DNA from: an archaeon
Lineage (GTDB): Archaea > Aenigmatarchaeota > Aenigmatarchaeia > QMZP01 > JAFGSV01
Direction of reading: 5' to 3'
Assembly (NCBI GenBank): GCA_028279705.1
Contig: JANQNF010000016.1
Coordinates: 64,001-128,000, forward strand
Length of the DNA stretch: 64,000 bases
Program-made: the position numbers and the translations under genes
The notes under the pieces: model-generated
What the model was told of the DNA's origin: nothing
The model's database searches: none
Seen by the model: only the letters and a program-made list of their open reading frames with translations
Shown here: in pieces, positions 7,599-17,100 of the stretch
How the letters are laid out: every line of letters starts with the position of its first letter
Position numbering within the stretch: position 1 is the first letter of the stretch

Positions 7599-8891
7599 AT
7601 GGTTAACAACAGAACTTTCTATGCTGTCAAGCAGCTCAGCATCAAGAACAACGACTACGCTAACAACAGTGTACTACTTGACGCAATTCAGGTTAACGCT
7701 TCTGGTCAGCACGCTTCAGGTGTTACCCAAATCGACCTAAACGCTAGCGGTTCCCTAGATGCACTACCGTCTATCGGTCAGTTCATCACCCCGTCTGGCG
7801 AGTTGATTACCTACACAAGCACATCAGGTGACTCACTTGGTGGTGGTCTTCTAGGTGTAACACGTGGTGCTACCAACACACAGGCAACTGTGATTGAAAG
7901 CGGCGACCTACTCAAGTATGCAGGTTGGGAAGTTGTCCACGGTGTTCAGAGTGTTGGCGTAACAACCAACTTCAGTCTAGAGCAGGTTTTCGAATTTGGT
8001 CAGATTGAGATTTACGAGAACATCGAGGCGCTACCAGAGCTAGAAGTAACCGTTGAGCGTGTACTTGATGGCACAAAGCCACTATGGTTCATGGTAACTG
8101 ACGATACTAAGACCACTTTGAACGAAGCGGTTGCTAACTATAAGGCCGACGTCGGTCTTAACATCTATGCAGACTCACAGAACCGTGCGTCTGGTACCAT
8201 CCGTCAGTTCATGTTTATGTCTGGTATGTTCATCTCGAACGCTACCTACACCTTCCCTGTTGATGGAAACTTCACTGAGTCTATCACCATGGTCGGTAAC
8301 GACAAGACATGGACACAGAGTGCAAACGCCCCAAGCGGCAACTGGACTCAAGAGCGTGTTGGTAATGGTGGTGTAGAGGATGCAACTGTCATCGGCTCAG
8401 GTGTTCAGCGTCGTGAAAACCTATCTCTAACTGCTTCTGAAGTTCCAACAGACCTACCGGGCGTGCCCGGCGCAGGCGTTGGTAACCTTGGTTCAGGTAT
8501 TAACGAGCACCTCCAGACCATTACTCTCTCTGTAGATATTGGTCGTGAGGACTTGTTCGAGCTAGGTGCTAAGAAGCCATTCTTCAAGTCTGTAACCTTC
8601 CCAGTGGAGGTTTCAGCAACTTTCGAAGTAGTAACCGCTGAAGGTGACCTCGTTGAAGCTCTAAGCGACAACGACACTAACCTCGTCAACCAGAACATTC
8701 TAATTAAGACTGACTCTGGTCTCACCGTTAACCTTGGTGCCGAGAACAAGCTTCTCAGCATTGATTTCGGTGGTGGCGATGCTGGTGGTGGTAACGACAA
8801 CGTTACTTACACCTACCAGACATTCAACGTGTTCAGTGTGTCACACGATAACGCTGACTACTCACGCAGAGTGGCCGCAACTGGTGCGTAA
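7599..8891 (+). CDS. Major tail (tube) protein
   Basis: The 430-residue protein is mainly beta strand and sits where tail tube genes lie: after the neck genes, before assembly genes and the tape measure, with its own promoter region and a strong terminator behind it. The single-gene transcription unit suits a highly expressed structural protein. It contains an N-terminal S-I-G-Q-F-I-T-P-S-G-E-L-I-T-Y segment, seen in phage tail proteins for coordinate and slope values, and V-T-R-G-A-T-N-T. Ser-Gly occurs about 12 times. It is longer than simple tube proteins, which leaves room for an extra surface domain. The start has a G-rich site partly held in a hairpin. Confidence 0.7.
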   Translation: MVNNRTFYAVKQLSIKNNDYANNSVLLDAIQVNASGQHASGVTQIDLNASGSLDALPSIGQFITPSGELITYTSTSGDSLGGGLLGVTRGATNTQATVIESGDLLKYAGWEVVHGVQSVGVTTNFSLEQVFEFGQIEIYENIEALPELEVTVERVLDGTKPLWFMVTDDTKTTLNEAVANYKADVGLNIYADSQNRASGTIRQFMFMSGMFISNATYTFPVDGNFTESITMVGNDKTWTQSANAPSGNWTQERVGNGGVEDATVIGSGVQRRENLSLTASEVPTDLPGVPGAGVGNLGSGINEHLQTITLSVDIGREDLFELGAKKPFFKSVTFPVEVSATFEVVTAEGDLVEALSDNDTNLVNQNILIKTDSGLTVNLGAENKLLSIDFGGGDAGGGNDNVTYTYQTFNVFSVSHDNADYSRRVAATGA

Positions 8892-8928
8892 TTTCGTATA
8901 AGTTACCGGAACTGGTACGTAAATATGA

Positions 8929-8955
8929 GGGGAGCCTTCGGGCTCCCCTTTTTTT
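8929..8955 (+). terminator. Rho-independent terminator after major tail gene
   Basis: A perfect 8-bp stem (GGGGAGCC at 8929-8936 with GGCTCCCC at 8941-8948) closed by a TTCG tetraloop is followed directly by seven T residues (8949-8955). This is a textbook intrinsic terminator. It separates the tail tube unit from the tape measure operon. Confidence 0.93.
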
Positions 8956-9007
8956 CGTGTATTATACATAGCTGTAAAGCAGGTTCGTCTAGCGACGGAG
9001 GATTGGT
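8956..9007 (+). promoter_or_regulatory. Possible promoter for the tail assembly operon
   Basis: Just after the terminator, GTGTATTATAC (TATTAT at 8960-8965) resembles the GTGTATAATTA upstream of the major tail gene. No good -35 box exists because the terminator occupies that place. A CGGAGGA ribosome-binding site lies 8 bases before ATG 9008. Transcription must restart here or read through the terminator. Confidence 0.35.
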
Positions 9008-10141
9008 ATGGTTGAGAATAGTGATAGACTGGAAGAGATTCTAAATGAAATTATCACTGACAGGCGTTATATCATTGCCGTAGATAGTGCCGGTGATGAA
9101 CGGGTTTTAGCGATAAGGACACCTCTACCAGCAGAGAAGCACTATGCCCGCCATATCTACAGACAAGAGTTGAAGCGTGCAAAACTCAATGGTCTGCCTT
9201 CCGAACATGAAATGCTGGAATCCGCCCTGCTCCGCGGTGATTGGTCTGATGACAATGAACGTCTAATTAAACTGTATAAAAGCAAGATACAGCAATTAGA
9301 ACAACTCATTGACCCCCGTACCGGGATGTTCAGACATAACAAAGGTAAAGCTCACAAGACTCGTCTTGAGATTATTAAAAGCCGAAAGGAGCTAGAAAGA
9401 TTAGAAGAAACGCGAGATGCGTTACTCGTCTTCACGGCGGAGTATCACGCCCGAAATCAAGAATTCATCTATGTATTTAGCAGACTGGTTGTTGATGAAA
9501 CTGGTGACCAGCTATGGCCTAGATGGAGTGATTATCAGACTGAGCGTGATGATAAACTAATTGCTTCTATTATCCTGAAGTATAGACACCTTAAGTCTCC
9601 TACAGAATCAGACTTTAGAGCTTTGGTTCGTTCTTCAGGTTGGAGTATTATTTGGAATACCGCAAAGAAGACAGCGGCTAATATTTTTGACAGGCCGCCA
9701 AGTGATTATACCAGAGACCAACTTAGTTTGCTTTTTTGGTCTATGATGTACGATAGTGTTTACGAATCTATTGACCGACCACCGGACGATGTTATTGAAA
9801 ACGATGACAAGCTAGACAAGTGGTTCGAAGAACAGCGAGAAGAAAGAAAGAAGGACGCCAAGAAGAAGCAGCGAGAGAAGAGTTCTACTAGCAGGCATCC
9901 AGAACAGTTCATTATGGTAAACAACGAACAGGAAGCCGATGAAATTTACCAGATGAACGATAAGATGACACTAGCTAGAATTCAGAAAGAAATTCGCAGA
10001 GTTGCAGAAAGTAAGAAAGAATACGTTGACGAAGTTGAACTGCGAAAAGGTCAGATTATCAAACAGGCACTACTACAGAGAGACACAGGAAAAGCAAGAC
10101 AAGCTGGTCTTAAAAACCGTTCAAGGCGCTTTCTAGGATAG
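9008..10141 (+). CDS. Tail assembly operon protein, unknown
   Basis: The 377-residue, charged, largely helical protein has a strong GGAGG site. Residues ~75-145 form a coiled coil with many K/E heptads. The middle carries a Trp-rich segment (S-G-W-S-I-I-W-N-T) and a D-R-P-P-S-D-Y-T-R-D-Q-L motif. The C-terminus from ~275 is lysine-rich and probably disordered. It opens the operon that ends in the tape measure gene, a place usually held by tail assembly chaperones, but I do not recognise the family. It lacks Ser-Gly enrichment, which suggests it is not an exposed virion protein. Confidence 0.5.
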   Translation: MVENSDRLEEILNEIITDRRYIIAVDSAGDERVLAIRTPLPAEKHYARHIYRQELKRAKLNGLPSEHEMLESALLRGDWSDDNERLIKLYKSKIQQLEQLIDPRTGMFRHNKGKAHKTRLEIIKSRKELERLEETRDALLVFTAEYHARNQEFIYVFSRLVVDETGDQLWPRWSDYQTERDDKLIASIILKYRHLKSPTESDFRALVRSSGWSIIWNTAKKTAANIFDRPPSDYTRDQLSLLFWSMMYDSVYESIDRPPDDVIENDDKLDKWFEEQREERKKDAKKKQREKSSTSRHPEQFIMVNNEQEADEIYQMNDKMTLARIQKEIRRVAESKKEYVDEVELRKGQIIKQALLQRDTGKARQAGLKNRSRRFLG

Positions 10142-10151
10142 GAAAGGTAAG

Positions 10152-10466
10152 ATGAAAAGAAGGATTAGTGATATCACTAGAAGCACCGACCCCTATGATG
10201 TGAATTCGCGTCGTCGTCTTGAAGCAAATCTAGAGCGTAAATTCAAGCAATTATTTGGCAAAGCTCTATATTTATTTGAGACAGCCGTGCGTGAAGAAAT
10301 TGAAAGGAATCCAGAACTCCACAGGGAATTCAAGTCGGAGCTATTCAGGATTGGAAATCGTATTATTCAAAATATGAAGAAAGAAGTCAATTGTTACAAT
10401 GTACAGTATATTCCAGTAAGTGTAACAATGGCCGGACCGGAGAAGAAAGATGAGAGACAGGATTGA
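10152..10466 (+). CDS. Small helical protein, tail assembly chaperone candidate
   Basis: The 104-residue basic, helical protein is preceded by AGGAAAGGT. It overlaps the next gene by 17 bases in another frame. Two overlapping frames before the tape measure recall the G/GT tail chaperone pair, in which a frameshift makes a fusion. Here the second frame has its own ATG and the shift would be +1, so a programmed frameshift is not supported by anything clear. Function is inferred from position only. Confidence 0.45.
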   Translation: MKRRISDITRSTDPYDVNSRRRLEANLERKFKQLFGKALYLFETAVREEIERNPELHREFKSELFRIGNRIIQNMKKEVNCYNVQYIPVSVTMAGPEKKDERQD

Positions 10467-11163
10467 ATTTGTTGTAGATGGTAAGAAGTACCACGTACTT
10501 AAGCCAACTCAGGAACAAACAGCACAGGCAGAGTTTGTTTACAAAACTAAGTATTCGGAAGCTCTACGATACGGCGCTTTGACTCATCATGAAGCACAGC
10601 GTATTATCGAAGAGCGTAATCTATTTAATGAAGACGATGCAAAGAAGTCAGCTAAACTTCTACTCAAAGCTACTGAGCTTGGTAGTAAGCTAGGTGAGAC
10701 TACATCTGTTACAGAAGGACTAGAAGTCCTAACTGAAATTGATGCTACTCGCAAAGAGATTCTAATGTTGAACAGGAAGCGTAATGCTATCCTAGACAAT
10801 ACTGCGGAAGCTTATGCTGACGAGCAGCGTCTACATTATTACATTGTATCAACTACTTTTCAGGAGAACGGTGAAAGGGCCTTTGCCAGCACCGAAGACC
10901 TTATTAGTAGAAGTGACGACGAAGTAGCAGTAAAGGCTACTCGTTATGTAATTTACATGGTTGCCAATGATGGCGAAGACTTCCGTGTTGATTGGCCTGA
11001 TTATCAGTGGCGTGTCAAGCACGGTCTAGTTGATTCTGAAATGGAGCCTGTATCAGAACTCCCAGAAGAGTTTGTTAAGCAGCTAGAAGCTGAAAAGAAG
11101 CCAGCTCCAAAGAAGAAGACTGCTCGCCGTCCTAGGAAAAAGAAGACAACCAAAGAAAGCTAA
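10450..11163 (+). CDS. Tail assembly chaperone candidate
   Basis: The 237-residue protein begins M-R-D-R-I-E-F-V-V-D-G-K-K-Y-H-V, a short beta hairpin, followed by P-T-Q-E-Q-T-A-Q-A-E-F-V-Y. That pattern is common in phage tail assembly chaperones, which bind tape measure protein before tube polymerisation. The middle is helical, a W-P-D-Y-Q-W-R-V motif lies near residue 180, and the C-terminus is a disordered Lys/Arg tract. The tape measure gene starts 4 bases after its stop. This adjacency and the low Ser-Gly content support a chaperone, but the family match is weak. Confidence 0.5.
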   Translation: MRDRIEFVVDGKKYHVLKPTQEQTAQAEFVYKTKYSEALRYGALTHHEAQRIIEERNLFNEDDAKKSAKLLLKATELGSKLGETTSVTEGLEVLTEIDATRKEILMLNRKRNAILDNTAEAYADEQRLHYYIVSTTFQENGERAFASTEDLISRSDDEVAVKATRYVIYMVANDGEDFRVDWPDYQWRVKHGLVDSEMEPVSELPEEFVKQLEAEKKPAPKKKTARRPRKKKTTKES

Positions 11164-11167
11164 GTAA

Positions 11168-14100
11168 ATGGTTACCGAGAGACTAGAGCTTGATGTAGCG
11201 TTACGAACGCAACAGCTACAACGAGACGCTCGTGAAGTATTGCGTACCGCACGTGCTCTTGACAGGGCTTTTGCGGGTATTAGCCCGCGCTCAGTAAGTT
11301 TGGTAGAAAGAGAACTACGTAGGTCTAAGACTACTGTAGATAGACTTGCTGGCTCTGTACGTAACGCGGACAGTAATCTAACCGGTCTAGGCAGAACTGC
11401 CCAGTTGACCGCGCGCAGATTCATTGTTTATAACATCATCGCTGGTTTCTTCTTCCGTCTAGCGGGTGCGATACGTGAAGGTGTGAGCGCGTTTGTGGCG
11501 TTCGATGCCGAACTCAACAAAGCACGCCAGATTCTTAACCCGCTTAACACAGACTTCGAACAGTTTGTAAGTAGTATCTTCGAGCTAGGCGAAGCATTCG
11601 GCGTAAGTATTGCTGAAATTCAGTCAGCTCAGGAAACATTCATTAGACAGGGTAAGTCACAAGCTGATACTCTTGAGCTTACTCGTCAGGCTCTTGCACT
11701 TGCGGCAGCCGCAGGTGTGGACTACGCAGAAGCCACAGAAGCTATCACCGCAGCAGTTAACCAGTTCACTCAGGAACAGCTAACAGCGGTAGAAGTAGCC
11801 GACAAGTTTACTGCGGTATCTATTCGTAACGCTGTAACAGCAACAGACCTTGACCAAGCAATTCGTCGTGCTGGTGCTGCCGCTGCAACCGTAGGCGTAG
11901 AATTCGACAACCTAGTCGGCTTCATCACCGCCGCTCAGGAAGCCACTCGTCGTGGTGGTACTGTTATCGGTACTGGTCTTCGTACTATCTTCACTCGTAT
12001 TTTCCGTGCTCCTGCTATCGAAGCATTGCAAGAACTTGGCATTGAAACTCGAAAGGCGACTGGTGAGTTCCGTAACGCCGACGCTATTATCGCAGACTTG
12101 GCTGCACGATTCGAAGACCTTAACCAGACTCAGCGTATTGCTGTAGCATCTACTATCGCTGGTCAGCGTCAGATTGCTACTTTGCTTGCTGTTCTAAGTA
12201 ACTTTGAAAGCGCGCAGAGAGCGGCTACTGACGCCCAGACTTCTAGCGGTGAAGCCGCACGTCTTGTACGTATTCGTCAGGAATCTCTAGAAGCACAGCT
12301 TCAGAAGGTAACTAACCAGTTCCTACGCTTCGGTGCAGCAATTGGTGAAGCTATCTCTGATGACGTTATTGCTTTCTTGAAGACCTTTGCTGATGCTTTC
12401 GGTTTCTTGGGCGAAGCAATCACTGGTGCTGATGGCCTTGGTATCGGCCCTCTAATTGGTACTCTTGGTAAGCTTGGTGCTATTCTTGCCCTACAGACTG
12501 TTGGCGTTGGTAAGATTGGTCAGTCTTTCAGAACTGCTCGTGAAGAAGCTAAGGATGCCCGTGTGGCGGTACAAGAGTTCAATGCGGCGCAGGGTAGAAC
12601 GCAGAGTAGGTTTAGTCGCGCACGTGAGCTATTCACCGGTACAGACCCACAGCTTCTACTTAAGGCTCGTGAGAAGCAGGTTGTTGACCAACAGGCTCAG
12701 GTCGAAGCAGTTATCGTCCAGCAGAAAGAACTACAGCTACAGCGTGAGCGTGAAATTGTAACACAGAAGGATGCTACTGCTCGCCTAACCGCTGAAGAGA
12801 AGGCTCTTAACGATATTAACAACTCTATCCTTAAGGATGTACAAGCCATCCGTAAGGCAGAGGTTGAAATCATCAGAGAGCGTAACAAACTCGACCAGCA
12901 GGGCACACGCATTAAGAGAAGTGAAGACAACCTTAAGGTTCTCGAAGCAGAACGTAAGGAAATTGAAAAGGCTGTCGCCGCGGCGCAAGGCAGACTTGCT
13001 GAAGTAGTAGGTACTCGTGGCGCCGGTCGTGGTACTGCGGGTGGTCGTGGTATTCAGCTTGAACGTGACCGTATCAATCTAGCCAAAGAACTTCTGCGTA
13101 ATCAGGAGAAGATTGAGCGTATTGATTCGCGTATTGCACGTTCGCGCGAAGCAGCCAGTGCAGGCAGACAGAGAGAAGTTCTTACTGAGACACAACTAGC
13201 TCGTGCTACTCAGGCTCGTGAGCGTCTACGTGGTCAGAATGCTAGGGTTTTGCGCGACCTACGTGCAGATGCTTCGAACGAAGAAATTAAGGCTGCAAGA
13301 GCAGTTGGTTCTGCTGAATTGAAGCAGCTACGTAACACTCAAGCTGTTGCACGAGAGAAGAAGAAGCTCACCGACTTGGATAAGGGTCGTGAGAACATTG
13401 CTAACAATGTTGCTGCTGCTGAAAGCCGTGTAGCCCAGATTACTGCGCAGATTGCCACCAAGGAACAAGATATCGCTTTCATTAAGAGTGAGATTGTTCG
13501 CTTGGAGCAGTTGCGTTCTAGCTCTGCCGCCAACAACGAGCAGCTTGCTGTACGAGAGCTTGCTCTTACTAAGCAACTAGCTGGTGAAGAAAAGAAGCTT
13601 CTAGACCTAGAGAATAAGCGTGTCGCTGCTCAAGAGCAGGCTAGCGGCCGCTTGATTCGTGGCGGAGCACTACGCCGTGGTATCGGCGCGTTTGGTATTT
13701 CTGCTATCTTCCAAGTAGCAACCGAATCTCTTGAAATCTTCGGTGACGAAGCAGATAAGCAGACTCAGCGCGTTAAGGGCTTCGTACAAGATATTGGTGG
13801 CGCTCTAAGCACCGCATTCCTACTCGGTGGACCACTGGGTATTGTCCTAGGTGGTGTACAGGCAATCTTCGCGGTCGTGAAGTTGATTCGCGGCCAAGCT
13901 TTCGAATGGAAGGATGCTACAGAAGCCATTGAAGACCTACAATCTAAGATTAACAACAGTCTTCGTGCAAGTAAGGGTCTGTTTGAAAGCATTCTAAGTC
14001 TATCGCAAAAGGTACAACTTGAAGGTCTAAGTTCTGCTAACTTTGCCGAGTTGACTACTAGACTAAATGAACTTAAGGATACTTTCGAAGGTCTTACCGA

Positions 14101-17100
14101 TGCTCAGCTTGCTTCATTCAGAGATAGGCTAACACGCGCTGTCGAAAGAAACGACATTGAAGAATTCGCTAGACTCCGTAAGGAAATTGAGCGTCTCAAC
14201 ATCATTGAGGGAATTAAGCTTGGTGGTGATTTCTTCGACAGAGAGAGTTTCGAGAGAGGCCTTGCATCTGTAATCGATACACGAAACGAAATTCAGGACC
14301 TTGAGAGACTAATCGAAAGTGCGCGTAGAACTGCTGCCGACCCGGGTCTGGGCGACCAACTACTTAACGGTCTACTAGGCACACCGGGTGAACGTGTAAA
14401 GATTCTTGAAGGTGACTTGCGTGGACTACGCGCTGAGCTAGAAAAGAACGTTGCCGCGCTACAGGGCCAGGGTCCAGCACTGGTACAGCTATTCACACAG
14501 GTTATTGACCCAGTACGTACACTTAGGCAGAACCTACAGGAAGGCTTGCTAGAGAACTTCATTGAAGAAGCAGGCGTTCTTGGCATTGCAGCCGAAAGAT
14601 TCCTAGAGGTTAAGGCTTCAGCAACTATTGCTGCGACCGCTATTGAAGAATTAGATAACCGAAGCAAGACTCAGGTAGATACTACAAGGGCTCTTGTTGA
14701 GCGTCTAAGACAAGAAGAAGACGGTATTCGTGGCGTTATTAATGCTCTAGCTGAAAATGAACTTACTCAGAACAAACTCACTCAGTCTGTTGTAGAGTTT
14801 ACTGATAATATTCCAGAAGACCAGCTTCGTGCGCTTTCTAGGCAGTTCGCTACTATCACACAGCAACAGCCTGATGCAGTATTCAGAGACCTAAACAACG
14901 TCATCAACGAAGGAAATGGAAACATCCGTGTTCTAAGAGATGAAACTGGCGCACTGTTCATTGCTGTTGATGGTCTAAATGGTGTCATTCCTCAGGGAAC
15001 TCAGGCTTTCGAAGACTTGTTCGCAATCATTGAGCGTGGCGCAACATTCACCGACCTAGCAATCACAGGATTCAACAAGTTAGGCGTAGATATTATCAGC
15101 AATGCTCGTATTACAGAAATTCTAGCAAGAAGCTACGAAGCACTAACTTCTAGACTAAACCGTACAACCGAAGCTCTTTCAGAGACACGTCGTTCTTTGT
15201 CTTCTGTAGCTGCGGCCAATGCCACCATCGCTCAGTCGTTCCCAACAAGGGCTCTACAGAGCAACAGAGATATCTTGGCAGACCTTGCTATTACAGCATT
15301 GGATGTTGATGAGTCTATTCTAGCAAGCATCGATACTTTCAACGCTCTAGAAAAGGTAGCACAAGATAACGCTATTACTTTCGGTACTAGGTTGCAGGAA
15401 GCACTAACTCAGGGCGGTAAGGCTGCTGACCTAATTAACATTCAGCTTGATGTTGCAAGAGAAAGCCTAGAGAGGTTCAGAGACACAGGAGAAAGAACAG
15501 CAGAAGTATTCCGTACAGCTAACTTTGGTGGTGGCGAAGGTTTCGAAAGCGTACGTACTGGCGCTGTCAGGTTGGTAGAAGAGCTTATTGCTGTACAGGA
15601 GCTAGGTGCAGCAGTTCTTGGACTAGATGCATTGAAGCAGAAGCTACTTCGTGATACTGGTGAAGTTCTAGCAGAAGACGTAGACTTAATCATTCAGTTC
15701 CGCGAAGTTCTAAGCCGAGGCTTTAACATTGGCCCTACAGAGTTTGCTGGTGAAGACCTAATTGACTCTCGTGCGCTTGGACAGCAAATTGCTGACTTGT
15801 TGAATTCTTTGGGTGCGAACATCATTCGTGATAGTGAAAGCCCATTCGCAGCAGCCGGTCAGAGACTAGCAACTGCTCTTATCGAAAGCACCAACAGAGA
15901 AATCTCTACTGGTGGTGACGCCATCGCTAAGAGGTTCGATACTATTCTAACAGAACTAGCTATCGTTGTAGCCGAGAGACTACAGGAGCCTATCCAGAAT
16001 CTACGCGAAGCTCTTGCGGCCGTTCGACAGGAGAGCGACGAGTCTCTAGGATTTGTAGTAGAGTCTGTAGGTAAGGGATTAGATAGTCTCGGTTCTATCA
16101 TTCAGCGTGGCGTTGTTCCGCCCGAGCAGACACTATCTGAATTCCTAGTTGGAGACTTCAACGTTGCTATTGTGGCGGCAGAAGAACTTGTAAGTCGTGC
16201 TACAGATGAAGTTGATAAGTTTAACGCACGACTTGAACCACAAATTGAGCTTCGTGATGAAATTAGAAAGCTAAGCGAATTAGATGCCGACCAAGCTGCA
16301 TTACTAAAATCACTTGAAGAGGAAATTAATGCAGAGCGAGAAAAAGGCGCAGAGCTAGAATCTAAGAAGAGAGAAGCTCTTGCTAACCAGAATGCTCTAC
16401 TATCCAGATTTAATCAGGTTCTACAGGCAGGACTACAACGTCTGGGCCAGAATTTCCAAGAAGTCATTAGAACACAGGCTGCGGTTGCTACAGCAGAAAC
16501 CAAGTTGTTCCAGCTACGCCTTGGATTCATTGATGAAGAAACCTCTCTATTCACAGAAAGAACTGCACAGCTCGCTCTTGAAAGAGAGCAGGTAGCGCAA
16601 ATTCGTCGTAGCATTGCCGGTCTAGCTGATGAGGTTGACGTTCAGGCTGTAGGTCAGCAAATCGAGCAGCTTACCGCTGAAGCTGCAACTGCGGCATTTA
16701 GTGATACTGCTCAGGCTCAGGCTATTGAAAACCGAATCGCCAACCTAAACAACCAGCTATCCTTAGAGAAGACTATTAGCGAAGCTCGCCTAGGTTCTCT
16801 ACAAAAGGAACTTGAGCTGATTAATAAGCAGTCTGATGCTATCACTAGCCTTGGCGTGAACTTCGTTAAGGCAAGCGATGAGCAGCAGCGCGAGCTACTA
16901 CAGGCGGCTCGACTAACCGAGCAGTTCTTCGGTGGTCTACGACCACAAGCTTTTGATAGTGGTCAGGTAACTGGTTCTATTCAGAACTTCTTGCGTAATG
17001 CTAATGAGCAGACAAGAAGTTTGGTAATCGGACAGCTAGAGCGTCTAAAGGCAGCCGGTGGCGAAATTGCTCCGGGTGTTGGTGCCGCTGAAATTCTACG

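Noticed and set aside
10152-11163. Programmed frameshift making a G/GT-type fusion
   Set aside because: The shift would be +1, the second frame has its own ATG, and no slippery heptamer was recognised.
14293-14667. Minus-strand frames within the tape measure gene
   Set aside because: They mirror codon bias of the + strand gene and have no family motif or start signal.
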